A stretch of 33,427 nt of DNA from assembly GCF_004353905.1 (NCBI RefSeq), contig NZ_SMOD01000062.1:1-33427 (forward strand). Direction: 5' to 3'. This stretch comes from Paraburkholderia guartelaensis. Lineage in GTDB: Bacteria > Pseudomonadota > Gammaproteobacteria > Burkholderiales > Burkholderiaceae. A model generated the notes under the pieces. It worked only from the letters and a program-made list of their open reading frames with translations. It did no database searches and had not been told where the DNA came from. Positions 14,456 through 24,217 of the stretch are shown here, one piece after another. The translations under genes were made by a program, and so were the position numbers. The first letter of the stretch is position 1; the number at the start of each line of letters is the position of its first letter.

Positions 14456-15412
14456 TTACCGAAGATTCGCTTGAAAAAACGTTAGCACCATTTCGTCAAA
14501 CTGCTTGTGAAAGACCGTCCGATCGAAGCCGTTCGCATCGACGCAGAGTCCCGGCTCATTGTTCTTCATTGCCGCAGGACACGGGGCAAGAAAAGCAAAA
14601 TGCGCCGCGTTGGAAACAATGTGATATTCAGGCCTGTGAGGAAGGGTCTTGGCGAGTGCGTCAGCGTTGCGCGGCAGCACGCCGGCGCCACCGAACTGGG
14701 AAGCCCAAAGCTGAATTGGCGCTTGCACATTCTTCAGGCTCGCCGTGGTTGGGAATGCATTGAACGGGTCCGCTAGCACAAAGGCTTTGATCCGCGCGTC
14801 ATGAGTCAGGTGGTCGGTGGATACCTCTCCACTTCGGACCTGTTTGCAAATCGGGGCGCTCGGGTCCGGGCACGTAATATCGGCGTGCGGGAAATCCGGG
14901 TTACCGCCGGCCAACACCAGGCCCGTGTAGCCGCCGCGCGAAAAGCCAAAAAAGCCTATGCGTTGCGGGTCGATTCTGGCTGCGTCGGGGGCGGTGCTCA
15001 ACATGTAATCGATAAGACGCTTGATGTCGGTCGGTCGCTCGACGAACACAGACATATCGTCGGCCCGAGTCATGTCAGAGAATGTATCGCCTGGATGATT
15101 GATTGCCGCCACGACAAAGCCTGCCTCGGCCAGCGTCTCGGCAAGGTCTCGGTGGCCAAGGTACGATCCGCCATAGCCGTGCGAAATGACAACGAGGGGA
15201 AGCTTTTCGCCAGCGGTTGGACAGTCGCGCCGCCCCTTCAGGACATATGGACCGATCGGCACCTCCTGGGAAGGCTCAGCACACGGTGTCCACACTATCG
15301 CTTTTAACGCCGGACCGCCGACATCAGCCGGAATCTGCGCGAACTTTATTCCCGCGGCGTGTGCAATTGCCGTAGACAGGCACAACAGAACGGCCAATAT
15401 GGATGTTTTCAT
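14456..15412 (-). CDS. Exported alpha/beta hydrolase (dienelactone hydrolase / PAF-AH-like)
   Basis: This 318-residue protein has a clear signal peptide (MKTSILAVLLCLSTAIAHAA). The fold shows LPLVVISHGYGGSYLGH (oxyanion region, 71-87), the nucleophile elbow GFFGFSRGG with Ser158, an Asp in FVLADPFNAF and the catalytic His in SNAAHFAFLAPCP. Several Cys (44, 64 and a later pair) could form periplasmic disulfides. Members of this group hydrolyse esters or lactones in the periplasm; substrate unknown. It stands alone. Confidence 0.85.
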   Translation of the reverse strand: MKTSILAVLLCLSTAIAHAAGIKFAQIPADVGGPALKAIVWTPCAEPSQEVPIGPYVLKGRRDCPTAGEKLPLVVISHGYGGSYLGHRDLAETLAEAGFVVAAINHPGDTFSDMTRADDMSVFVERPTDIKRLIDYMLSTAPDAARIDPQRIGFFGFSRGGYTGLVLAGGNPDFPHADITCPDPSAPICKQVRSGEVSTDHLTHDARIKAFVLADPFNAFPTTASLKNVQAPIQLWASQFGGAGVLPRNADALAKTLPHRPEYHIVSNAAHFAFLAPCPAAMKNNEPGLCVDANGFDRTVFHKQFDEMVLTFFQANLR

Positions 15413-15980
15413 GTGGTTTTGAGGGGCGAGTTGTTTGCTTTCAATATCCTGATTGGCGGTATCACGGCGAAACGGCTCGAAGGCCGAATTCGGTCAGATC
15501 CTGATTTTATCCTCGTGCGCCAACGGCGGGATTTCGGATGATGCGGTCGCTCCCAGGTGTCCGATTTCCCGCGCAGGCGAATGGCGTCTGATGGCCGCCA
15601 GGCGACCAGGTCACTTGCATCCAGTCGCTTTCACAGCGGTGCACAATCACAAATCAACCGCCGACAAAGGGGGGGTGACGAACGTCGAGCAGGCACGAGA
15701 CACGCGGCCCGGCGCATTCGCTGCCGAGCAAGAGCTTAGGGATCAATCAACTATATGGATTACGCCGCGCATTGCCTCGATGTGTTCCCGAGCGCGCAAG
15801 CGCAGTGGGCCGTGGCCACAGCCTCGACATTCTCATTCGATCTATTCAACGAGTCTATCGACCGCCTGAGAGTCGAGGAGATCGTGGGCCGTGACGTGAT
15901 GAAATGGTGATATTGAACGGCCTGCGGTCGGTCCTGGGTGACTGGCTGCAGACCGAATGCCTCCTTAAAGACACGTCAAA
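15413..15980. other. Gap with one weak short ORF (15755-15910)
   Basis: This is a 568-base gap. The only item worth noting is a 51-residue plus-strand frame, 15755-15910, starting MDYAAHCLDVFPSAQAQWAV and ending VGRDVMKW. It has plausible amphipathic character, but no recognised family and no good ribosome binding site. It may be the tail of a lost gene. Confidence 0.3.
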
Positions 15981-16688
15981 TCAGGCCGAGGGTTCGACGC
16001 TGTAACGCAGCCATACACTGCCGCCCTCGAGCGTCTCGGCTGATTTGAATGCGAGCGATCTACCGTAACCGGGATTTCCCTCTTCGGGGCCTTCGAAGAT
16101 CGTCTGGACGCCTCGCACGCCGTCGATTCCCGGGCAGATCAACACACTCACTTCGTCGATCAGACCGGCTTTCAGAAAAGCCGCATTGATAGCGGCGCCC
16201 CCTTCGAGAAGCAGCGTGCTGATACCCAGCGTTTCACCCAGTGCCTCGACACCGGCTTTCAGGTCGTGTCCATCTTTACCCGCGAACACGTATGACACGC
16301 CGCTTTGTCGCAACTCGGCGAGATAGTCGTCCGATACGTGCTCGCCGAGCACCGCGGCGATCTGATCGTCACCCACGGTCGGGCGCGCGTAGTGAAGCTT
16401 GCCATCGGGGTCGAGGCCGATCGCGAAGGTCCGTTTGCGATCGGGATTGAGCCATGCTTTGCGCGCGCCGACATCGCTCGTTGTGATCGAAGCGCCGCGT
16501 TCGTCCTTCACGATTTCGGCCATCGTCACGCGGCCGACGAGCCAGCCGTCTCCACCGAGACCCGCCGCCACGTTTTCGTATTGCGTCACGAAATGACGCC
16601 GGTCGAAGCCGTGTGGCATCGAATAGCGGCTCGGATGCAGTTTGCCGTCGATCGAAGACATCATGTGGCAGATGATTCGGGGGCGCAT
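15981..16688 (-). CDS. RibD C-terminal domain / dihydrofolate-reductase-fold protein
   Basis: This 235-residue protein begins MRPRIICHMMSSIDGKLHPS, the usual start of RibD_C reductases. It also has GGDGWLVGRVTMAEI (about 45-59) and the NADPH-loop motif STLLLEGGAAINAAFLKAGL. It lacks the deaminase domain of RibD, so it is a stand-alone reductase. These act on the riboflavin precursor or on unrelated pyrimidine, folate or lactone substrates. The ATG at 16688 has AGGAG ahead; the in-frame ATG at 16754 adds residues not typical of the family. Monocistronic. Confidence 0.87.
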   Translation of the reverse strand: MRPRIICHMMSSIDGKLHPSRYSMPHGFDRRHFVTQYENVAAGLGGDGWLVGRVTMAEIVKDERGASITTSDVGARKAWLNPDRKRTFAIGLDPDGKLHYARPTVGDDQIAAVLGEHVSDDYLAELRQSGVSYVFAGKDGHDLKAGVEALGETLGISTLLLEGGAAINAAFLKAGLIDEVSVLICPGIDGVRGVQTIFEGPEEGNPGYGRSLAFKSAETLEGGSVWLRYSVEPSA

Positions 16689-17020
16689 GGTTGACTCCTG
16701 ATTTCTTTCGCAATGGTTTTCAGCGGAATTCAAACGGAATCGCTCAGGGTGCAATTCGCGTACCTGGGGTGTGCCCAGGCATCATCATTCAGCCCGGCAT
16801 AACGGTGAACGACAGTGCATCCACGTGCTTTGTCCATTTGAAGCGGCGCGTTGTAAAGGTGGTGCCTCGGACAACAAACCCGGCCGCATTGTCGCGCGAC
16901 CTTACAGAATGATGCGTGCGACCGTGCGATATCGGAAGACTCGGTGTGAATCGAACATGGGTATGGCAAGGGAAATCGGGCAGGTGCGCCGCGGCCCCGC
17001 GCGCCTGAGTGCGGCACCCA
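16689..17020. other. Intergenic, nothing recognised
   Basis: This is about 330 bases between two minus-strand genes. It must contain the promoter of the RibD-like gene, but no clear -10/-35 or repeat stands out. Confidence 0.35.
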
Positions 17021-18079
17021 TTAGAAGATAACGACAGCCCGCCCGACGAGCGTGCCTTCCCGCAGTCGATCAAGCGTTTCGTTTATCTGCTCCAGGCGAA
17101 TCGGCGTGGTCTTGTGCTGGATCTTTCCTTTTGCGGCCAGGGTCATGACCTCGCTCAGGTCGACGTAATTCCCCCAGTTCGATCCGTAGAAGCTCTGCTC
17201 CCGATTGATGCGGGGAAACAGCGGGATATCGACACGATCGCCGAGCAATCCGACATCGACATAGTGACCGCTGGTGCCGAGGAGGCTGAAACCGAGTTGC
17301 ATCAAATCGGGCGCGCCAACGCAGTCGAGAATGGCATCCAGAACAGTTTGTCCCGTGAGCCTCTGCATTTCAGCCTCAAGGTCGGCCTTGGACGCACCCT
17401 TGAGATCGATGGCGAAATCCGCGCCGTAGCCCTTGGCCAACGCGAGCTTTTCCGCGTCGTGATCGAACGCAACGATCGTGACTCCGCCGCCGAGCAGTTT
17501 TGCGTATTGCACGGCATAGCCGCCGAGGCCGCCCATGCCAAATACACCGAGCACGCGATTCGGGCCCAGCGCATCGGCTTTGAGCAGTTTCTTGAGTCCG
17601 CGATACGGCGTGAGTCCCGCGTCCGTGAGGGGCGCCAGGTGTTCGAACGAAAGTTCGCGCGGCACCTTGATCAGATAACGCGCTGGCACGGGCAGGAACT
17701 CGGCGAAGCCGCCATGCGGCCCGAAGCCTGGGAAGCGCACGTTGGGGCACAGTTGGGTATTGCCGACCTGGCAATGACGGCACGTGCCGTCACCCCAGCC
17801 GGGAACGACGACGACGTGATCGCCTTCATCAAAGCCCGCATCGGACGCCTGCTGGCCGATGCGGGACACGACGCCGGTGATCTCATGGCCAGGCGTGATA
17901 GGGGTGGGGATGTCGAAGTACTTCAGGAAGTACCCGTCGACCAGTTCCGCATCGGTGCGGCACACGCCGCAAGCGGTCACCTTGACCAGAATTTCTTCCG
18001 GCTGGATGTCGGGGATGGGGATATCCTCCAGGACCAATGGCTTGCCGAATTCGTGCAAACGCGCTGCTTTCATCGTCAT
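17021..18079 (-). CDS. Zinc-dependent alcohol dehydrogenase (MDR superfamily)
   Basis: This 352-residue protein has catalytic-zinc residues in CGVCRTD (Cys37) and PGHEITG (His-Glu at 64-65), and a Rossmann motif GVFGMGGLGGYAVQYA. It is a class I/III-like NAD(P) alcohol dehydrogenase. The structural zinc lobe reads GDGTCRHCQVGNTQLC: three Cys in place, but the first ligand position is Asp. Sulfolobus ADH has Glu at this place, so zinc may still bind. Substrate is unknown; broad primary and secondary alcohols are usual. Monocistronic, start MTMKAARL. Confidence 0.92.
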   Translation of the reverse strand: MTMKAARLHEFGKPLVLEDIPIPDIQPEEILVKVTACGVCRTDAELVDGYFLKYFDIPTPITPGHEITGVVSRIGQQASDAGFDEGDHVVVVPGWGDGTCRHCQVGNTQLCPNVRFPGFGPHGGFAEFLPVPARYLIKVPRELSFEHLAPLTDAGLTPYRGLKKLLKADALGPNRVLGVFGMGGLGGYAVQYAKLLGGGVTIVAFDHDAEKLALAKGYGADFAIDLKGASKADLEAEMQRLTGQTVLDAILDCVGAPDLMQLGFSLLGTSGHYVDVGLLGDRVDIPLFPRINREQSFYGSNWGNYVDLSEVMTLAAKGKIQHKTTPIRLEQINETLDRLREGTLVGRAVVIF

Positions 18080-18862
18080 TCCTTTTTCTCAGGTTGAACG
18101 CCAGCTAGCGGAACCGGAATGTAATCACCGTTTCTCGAACGATTGCCGGTACTAGTCACGCTGGGCTGTTTGATATGAACAAAGCGAAAGAGGAAGCGAT
18201 TGCTTCCATCCGTGCATCGAAGTCTAGGAGCCAGGCTCTCGCTGAAAAAGAGGTGAAATTCAAATACGGTATGCAAAGAAACTGCACAATGCGCCGCAAC
18301 GGGTCCAGTTGCCTGATCGATTGCTATTCCGTCGAAGTCGAGATCACCTATCCGGACGCGTTCTGATCCAGCCGGCACTACACGCCGACCGTCATGCATA
18401 CCTCTATGCACGGCCCGGCACGATCGCGATGGTGGAATTCGACGGCGGCGCTTTTCACCGGCTCCAGCCAATCACGCTGGAACATGTGCAGGCGGTGTTG
18501 CGCCTCGTGTCCGGCGCAGACGTCACCCTGACACATCTTCAGTTCGCTACCACCTGGACATCTTTTTTGACAGGCTCCATCAAATGATGGAGGTCAAAGC
18601 AATCCATCGCGCATACGATCGCAATAGACGACATCGATGACGTTTGAGCGCTACACAGTACGACAAAGGCGGACATCGTTCCGGGCGAACGGATCGTTTG
18701 CAGGCCGACTGACAGAGACTTGACGTGAGCTTGACTTACGGCGGCGAGTCCCGCGAACAGCGTAGCGAAACACATGGCCGCTTGCGCTTCACAAACGAAA
18801 TGGAACGTGTGCCTTTTTCAAATACCTCATGAAGACACTGAAATATCGAAGATGGTGCAAAA
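18080..18862. other. Long gap with weak small ORFs
   Basis: No solid gene is seen in 783 bases. A 63-residue plus-strand frame (18175-18366) beginning MNKAKEEAIASIRASKSRSQ has protein-like composition with a polar helical start and a strand-rich Cys-containing end, but no ribosome binding site. A second frame (18309-18587), overlapping its end, contains RPGTIAMVEFDGGAFHRLQP. They might be parts of one frameshifted gene of unknown family. The right part should hold the promoter for the gene at 18863. Confidence 0.3.
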
Positions 18863-20467
18863 ATGCAGAGGCGACGCCGCAAGTTCTACGGCTGGGGCTA
18901 TGAAGGAGACGAAGTCTCCAGCTGCGAAATTGCCGAATTCGAGAGAGCGTGGGCTCGCTTGCTTGGTGTGTCGAATTTCGAACCCGCACCCTTTCCCAGG
19001 GCCGAAGACATCTCGCTTCGCACGCCGCGCGTGCCGATTCCCGACGCGCTGCATGCAATCTGCACAACCGATCATCATGAGCGGCTATACCACACTTATG
19101 GCGCGTCTACTGTCGACATTGCCCGCGCGATACGGGGCGAATTCGACAATCCACCGGATGTCATAGCGTACCCCGACACTGAGGACGACATCGTCAACCT
19201 CTTTCGCTGGTGCGAAGACGCGAATCTGGTCGCCATTCCCTACGGAGGGGGTACAAGTGTCGTGGGCGGCGTCAACCCACCATCACAGGACCGCTGTCGA
19301 GGCGTGGTAACCATCGACATGCAGAACTTCGACAAGGTTCTCGAAGTCGATCACAGATCTCAAGCAGCACGAGTCCAGGCTGGCGTGCTTGGGCCTCATC
19401 TGGAACAGCAACTCAAACCGACTGGACTGACACTACGCTTTTTCCCGCAGTCTTGGGAATTCTCGTCGCTAGGAGGCTGGGTCGCTACACGTGCGGCAGG
19501 CCACTTTGCGACCGCTTACACGCAGATTGACGATCATATTGAGAGCCTTCGAGTCATCACGCCAGCAGGCAACATCGAGGCAAAGCGCTTTCCTGCTTCC
19601 GGAGCGGGACCTAACCCCGACCGGATGTTCCTTGGTTCGGAGGGCGCACTGGGGATCATCACTGAAGCGTGGGTCAGGTTACATCGACGTCCTACCCATC
19701 GGACAATGACGAGCGTCCGATTTGTCGATTACGAGCGCGCCGTTGAGGCGGTGCGCGTAATCTCGCAATCTGGACTTTACCCCGCAAACGCGCGTTTGAT
19801 CGAGCGAGCCGAAGCCGCCTATACCGGATCAAGTGACGGAACCTACGACATCCTGGTACTTGGTTTCGAGTCGGCTGACCATCCCGTCGATGTCTGGATG
19901 GAGCGCGCGCTGAATATTTGCGGAGATTTTGGGGGCACCTGGGATGAATCGGCCCTCAGGGACCACGATGTTAGCAGTGATGCAGACACAAAGAGTTGGA
20001 GAGACAAATTCCTGCGCGGCCCCGCTCTTCGCGAACATGCAATCGTTCGCGGGGTCATGCGCGAGACCATGGAAACGGCTATCACGTGGGATCGATTCCA
20101 ACAACTCCATGCCCACGTCAAGGACGAGACGCATCATGCGATCCGCGTGGTGACAGGACGCGCGGGATCCGTGACGTGCCGACTTACGCACATTTATCCG
20201 GATGGCCCGGCGCCGTACTTCACCTGGTTCGCCTATGGCGACAAAAAGCGCATCCCGGAGCAATTTATTGCCATCAAGCACATTGCGGAGCAGGCGATCG
20301 TTGACGCTGGAGGCACCGTCACACATCACCATGCGCTGGGAAGAGATCATCGGCCATGGTACGACAATGAGCGCCCGGAACTCTTTTGTTCAGCACTCCG
20401 GGCGGCAAAGAAGATCTTTGATCCCTGCGCCATCCTCAACCCAGGGATTCTTTTTGATCCGTCTTAG
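18863..20467 (+). CDS. FAD-binding oxidoreductase, alkyl-DHAP-synthase-like (VAO family)
   Basis: This 534-residue protein begins with a basic stretch and RKFYGWGYEG, as in alkylglycerone-phosphate synthases. The PCMH-type FAD domain spans about 95-275 with PYGGGTSVVGG (126-136), LRFFPQSWEFSSLGGWVATR and GSEGALGIITEAWV. The C-terminal VAO domain carries THHHALGRDH (His488-490), the histidine-rich site of the ADPS group. Eukaryotic ADPS makes ether lipids; bacterial relatives include lactate/glycolate-type oxidases and unknown enzymes, so the reaction is open. It is 37 bases from the SSS transporter gene and probably co-transcribed. Confidence 0.85.
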   Translation: MQRRRRKFYGWGYEGDEVSSCEIAEFERAWARLLGVSNFEPAPFPRAEDISLRTPRVPIPDALHAICTTDHHERLYHTYGASTVDIARAIRGEFDNPPDVIAYPDTEDDIVNLFRWCEDANLVAIPYGGGTSVVGGVNPPSQDRCRGVVTIDMQNFDKVLEVDHRSQAARVQAGVLGPHLEQQLKPTGLTLRFFPQSWEFSSLGGWVATRAAGHFATAYTQIDDHIESLRVITPAGNIEAKRFPASGAGPNPDRMFLGSEGALGIITEAWVRLHRRPTHRTMTSVRFVDYERAVEAVRVISQSGLYPANARLIERAEAAYTGSSDGTYDILVLGFESADHPVDVWMERALNICGDFGGTWDESALRDHDVSSDADTKSWRDKFLRGPALREHAIVRGVMRETMETAITWDRFQQLHAHVKDETHHAIRVVTGRAGSVTCRLTHIYPDGPAPYFTWFAYGDKKRIPEQFIAIKHIAEQAIVDAGGTVTHHHALGRDHRPWYDNERPELFCSALRAAKKIFDPCAILNPGILFDPS

Positions 20468-20504
20468 TGGATCCATCGCGGGATTTCGGTAAAGAGGCCA
20501 TAGC

Positions 20505-21944
20505 ATGAATGCGCCGGTTGCGATATCGAACACGCACGGGATCTCCCATACGGCGATCTATCTGGTATCGATATTCCTGATTATTTATCTGGGTCTGACC
20601 GTGTTCCTGACGATCAGGCTTCGGAGCAGAGACTCCAGCGAATTCATGGTCGCCGCTCGATCTGTGCCCGCGATTGTCGTTGGCATCTTGATGATGTCCG
20701 AGTTCGTTGGCGCGAAATCGACGATCGGCACGGCACAGTCAGCCTTCGAATCGGGTGTTGCCGCGTTCTGGGCCGTTCTCAGTGCGGGAATTGGCTTTCC
20801 CTTGTTCGGCTTTTTTCTGGCACGGAAACTCTACGCGTCTGGCGAATTCACGATCTCTGGCGCGATAGCAAGGAAGTATGGCCGGTCAACCCAGATCACG
20901 GTCTCCTTGATAATGGTGTACGCACTTCTGCTGGTAAATGTCGGCTATTACCTGAGTGGCGCAGCTGCGCTTTCTACCGTACTCGGAATTCGGCTTGTAT
21001 CCGCAGCGATTCTTACAGCAGTCGTCTGCACGTTCTACTGCGCGATCGGAGGACTTAAAAGCATCGCATACGTCTCCATACTTCATACCCTTCTAAAGTA
21101 CGCGGGTGTGCTCATCGTGCTCGCGGTCGCACTCAGAATGACTGGCGGTGTGAAGCCAATGATCGATCGGCTTCCTGGATTTTACTTTAGCGCAACGGGG
21201 AAGATTGGCCCTGCAACGATCGTCGCGTGGTCGATCGCAAACATTGGTGCGATCTTTTCGACACAGTACATCATCCAGGCTATTGCCTCTCTCAAGAATC
21301 CCGAGAATGCGCGGAACGCCGCCTATATTGCTGGAATTCTGTGTGTGCCAATCAGCATCGCGCTTGGATTAATCGGCGTGGCAGCGAAGTTTCTTTTCCC
21401 TGGCTTGAACAGCTTGTACGCTTTCCCCGTATTTATGACGTATATGTCGCCCACTCTGGCAGCGTTGGTCGCGGTTTCACTCGCCGCCTCCGTGTTTGTC
21501 GGCGTGAGCAGTGTGAACCTCGCGATCTCCTCATTGATAGTCAAGGACTTTTATTCTCCTTGGCGTCATCCAACACCAGCGCAGGAGTTCAGGGCATCGA
21601 GGTGGCTATCCATTCCCATTGGATTCCTGCCGTTGTTTTTGGTTTTCTTCTTTCCGCAGGTGCTGCACCTTTCGTTCTTTACGCGCGCGCTGCGCCTCTC
21701 GATTGCTATCGTTGCTGTCGTTGGATTCTATGTACCGTTTTTCAGTAGTAGTCGAGGCGCCACAGTGGGATTGTTGGGTGCCGCCGTAGCGACAACAATC
21801 TGGTATCTGCTTGGCGATCCATTCGGCATCGACGACATTTACGTTGCGCTCGCAACCCCGTTGATGCTCATGTTGGTCGAGCGTCTTTTCCCGCCAACCA
21901 GTGGTAGGGCCGACCTCACTTCGATCTCCACGAATATCAAATAG
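20505..21944 (+). CDS. Sodium:solute symporter (SSS family)
   Basis: This 479-residue membrane protein with about thirteen helices shows SSS features: RSRDSSEFMVAARSVPAIVV at the first loop, EFVGAKSTIGTAQSAFESG (TM2), and FYCAIGGLKSIAYVSILHTL (the GGLK motif region around TM6). Members import solutes such as carboxylates, amino acids, sugars or urea with sodium. Its linkage to the flavoprotein at 18863 suggests it brings in that enzyme's substrate, perhaps a hydroxy acid (inference). AT content by eye is higher than in the ars operon, a hint of separate origin. Confidence 0.9.
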   Translation: MNAPVAISNTHGISHTAIYLVSIFLIIYLGLTVFLTIRLRSRDSSEFMVAARSVPAIVVGILMMSEFVGAKSTIGTAQSAFESGVAAFWAVLSAGIGFPLFGFFLARKLYASGEFTISGAIARKYGRSTQITVSLIMVYALLLVNVGYYLSGAAALSTVLGIRLVSAAILTAVVCTFYCAIGGLKSIAYVSILHTLLKYAGVLIVLAVALRMTGGVKPMIDRLPGFYFSATGKIGPATIVAWSIANIGAIFSTQYIIQAIASLKNPENARNAAYIAGILCVPISIALGLIGVAAKFLFPGLNSLYAFPVFMTYMSPTLAALVAVSLAASVFVGVSSVNLAISSLIVKDFYSPWRHPTPAQEFRASRWLSIPIGFLPLFLVFFFPQVLHLSFFTRALRLSIAIVAVVGFYVPFFSSSRGATVGLLGAAVATTIWYLLGDPFGIDDIYVALATPLMLMLVERLFPPTSGRADLTSISTNIK

Positions 21945-22292
21945 TCGTACACCTTGAGTATGTATGTCTGGTCTGGAAAACCAGGTTGCGTACGCGCGCG
22001 GAAGTGTGTCAGGGTGGACGGCCGTGCCGGCAGTAAGGTGAGAAGTTGATCCCGCTGGCGAGAAAGCACCGGCAACGTCTGTGGATGATGGAGGGGCAGG
22101 GTCCGCTGTCCGGGCAGAGCCGACGTTGGAGGTCCGCCCGAGCGCACTGGTGACGGGCCGTTTCTGGCGGAACCCAGAAGTCCAGTACTGGGTGCCGGTC
22201 GCAAGGTGCAACATCGGCAGCCAACTTCCGCACCTGAACGTGAGTTGGCTGCCTCGCGAATGCTTCCGAGTTCCGCGGCGCGTACAGGACAA
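21945..22292. other. Intergenic, nothing recognised
   Basis: This is a 348-base gap between convergent genes. Open frames are present but none looks like a protein. A weak hairpin (CTGGT...ACCAG, about 21970-21990) without a T-run is not enough to call a terminator. Confidence 0.3.
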
Positions 22293-22985
22293 CTATCCCT
22301 GTTTCGCGGCGACTTCGGCGGCGGCCTTGCGAATTGCGGCGAGCACTTCGTCCGGGCGCGAGAGCATCGGAACGTGACTGCTCTTGACTTCCACGATCGT
22401 GGCACCCATTCGCTTCGCGTAGGTGCGCTGCAACTCAGGATGGACGGTGTGATCCTCAGTCGCGAGGATGTACGTGGAAGGCTTCGATTTCCATGCGTTT
22501 CCGTCCAGCTTGTGGGTGAACAGATCCGCCGCCGGCGCGAAGTGGGTCGCATAGACGACCCCTTGATCTTCCGCGGACAGGTCGCCAGCGAAAGCTGCGG
22601 GCCCGTCCGGTTTCAGCCAGACTCGGCCATCCGCGACTTCGACGTGATTGAATATGTCCGTCTTCGGAAATTTCTCCTGTTGTTCCTGCGCGGTCTCCGT
22701 CTCGTCCGGGCATAGCGCCGCGATGTAGACCAGCGCCGCAACGCGGGGGTCCATGCCGGCGTACGTGATCACCGCGCCGCCGTAGGAGTGGCCGACGAGA
22801 AGGATCGGCCCGCTGACCCGGCCGAATGTGCGAATGGTTGCCTCCACGTCGCCTTTTACTGAGTCGAGGCCGTACTGCGCCGCCATCACTTCGTGACCAT
22901 CGGCCCGCAGCGCCGGGATCAGCTTGTTGAAACACGAGCCGTCGGCCCAGATGCCGTGGCAAAAAACGATGCTGATGTTAGCCAT
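22293..22985 (-). CDS. Alpha/beta hydrolase (EstC-like small esterase)
   Basis: This 230-residue cytoplasmic protein starts MANISIVFCHGIWADGSCFN with the oxyanion HG motif at 10-11. The nucleophile is Ser67 in LLVGHSYGGAV, the acid probably Asp in LATEDHTVHPE, and the base His in SSHVPMLSRPDEV. This is the pattern of the Pfam Abhydrolase_6 group with many Burkholderiaceae members that cleave aryl or alkyl esters. The ATG at 22985 has GAGGAG ahead. Monocistronic, substrate unknown. Confidence 0.88.
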   Translation of the reverse strand: MANISIVFCHGIWADGSCFNKLIPALRADGHEVMAAQYGLDSVKGDVEATIRTFGRVSGPILLVGHSYGGAVITYAGMDPRVAALVYIAALCPDETETAQEQQEKFPKTDIFNHVEVADGRVWLKPDGPAAFAGDLSAEDQGVVYATHFAPAADLFTHKLDGNAWKSKPSTYILATEDHTVHPELQRTYAKRMGATIVEVKSSHVPMLSRPDEVLAAIRKAAAEVAAKQG

Positions 22986-23217
22986 GGTGTTACTCCTCTG
23001 CCCCGGGGATGGGACAACACAGAGACAAGACAATTGCGGATATGCGCTGCGCCACTACTCCGTGCCAGGTACTTCGGTTGCCAAGGATCGCCATTTTTTC
23101 AGGGCAACCGCTCTCGATCGGAGCAATTGAACCTGCCGAGAACAATCGTAGTAGAACTCTATAAGCAACTTGCCGAATCGTGCAGGCGGCCGTGTCCTTT
23201 TGCAAAATGACGCGTAA

Positions 23218-23330
23218 ATGCGAAATCGCGTGCGATCCGGGGGCGCTGTGCAGATGCCGCTTGTGGTTGACCTGCCGTTAATTAAGGGCGACCGGGTGCA
23301 ACTCCAGCAGGTGATGCTGAATCTTGTTCG
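23218..23330 (+). pseudogene. Sensor histidine kinase ATPase-domain relic
   Basis: The frame contains LIKGDRVQLQQVMLNLV, the start of the HATPase_c domain just before the N-box asparagine of hybrid or PAS-type sensor kinases. Nothing else of the kinase is present: sequence before it is short and unrelated, and the frame is disrupted immediately after. Confidence 0.6.
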
Positions 23331-23554
23331 GACGGGTAGAAGTGAAGGCCGGCACGTTCGACGCCTTCCGGGTCACCATGCGCGGACTCTCCACCGAGCA
23401 GGGAGACACGCTCCATCGATGGACATGGAATGCGACCTTCTGGTATGCACCCGAAGTCAAACGTGTTGTGAAATCCGATGCGGTCTTCTACGCGCGCTAC
23501 CAGGGCGAGCACCACGAAAAGTTCGAACTGTCCGAGTATTCGCTTGCACACTGA
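23331..23554 (+). pseudogene. C-terminal fragment of an unknown exported-type protein
   Basis: In a second frame, taking over exactly where the kinase relic ends, the sequence reads VKAGTFDAFRVTMRG, then WNATFWYAPEVKRVVKSDAV and a final ELSEYSLAH. This strand-rich pattern (AGTFxAFRV ... WYAPxVKRVVK ... YEL) is typical of the end of a beta-rich bacterial protein of unknown function. There is no start or N-terminal part. Confidence 0.5.
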
Positions 23555-24217
23555 TGCGCGGGCAGAGTTTCCGCGAGTCCCCATAAGCACTCAGTTCTGC
23601 ACAGACCGGCCACACCGTACGGCCTTCTCCGACGCCTGCCTTACGCGCCGGAGGATAGCGATGAGTCGGGCATCGCGCTTCCGACCAACTGGCGCGGGCT
23701 GATTTCTAGCCTATTGCAGACTTATGAATGAATGACTTCGAATGCCGGCAAAGGCCGCGTCAGGCACTAAGCTGCGCAATCCGTAAAGTCACCTCGGCTG
23801 CCCCTAACCAACTCCGCAAAGCTTTTGCCGTTGCGCGAGAGGCCGAGGGCGAGGAACCGAACCGGCAATTGCTCGACGACGCGCTGCTCCTGTTGGCAGA
23901 GCATTTGCCTAACTCGGCTGTCAGGCAAGACAGAGACGATACGTTCACCCCAATGACGGGACCATTCCCCGATACCGAAAAGGGAGGAGAAATCCGGTCT
24001 CCGCCTGGGCCTGATGGGTTGCCTTAGTTTCACCACCGCCGCGGCGACCGCGAAAGCTTTCGCGCTTGAGATCGGCAATCACACCACTCTATTACATTGC
24101 TAGTAATTGCCCGGAGAAGCCGCCGCAAATAATCTTCCCATGTCGGTGCCTCAAAGCATACACCGGCGGCTGGTCTTTTATGGCGGGCGCAGCGATTCAA
24201 CAATCATTGGAGTTATC
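23555..24217. other. Gap, probably decayed DNA
   Basis: These 663 bases hold only unconvincing frames, including a 99-residue plus-strand frame at 23728-24027 and an overlapping minus-strand one. I recognise neither. The right end holds the TTGGAG ribosome binding site of the next gene. Confidence 0.3.

Noticed and set aside
21970..21995. Hairpin after the symporter gene as a terminator
   Set aside because: The stem is only five bases and no T-run follows.
23728..24078. Possible transposase or small protein on either strand
   Set aside because: Neither frame shows a motif I can name; composition alone is not enough.
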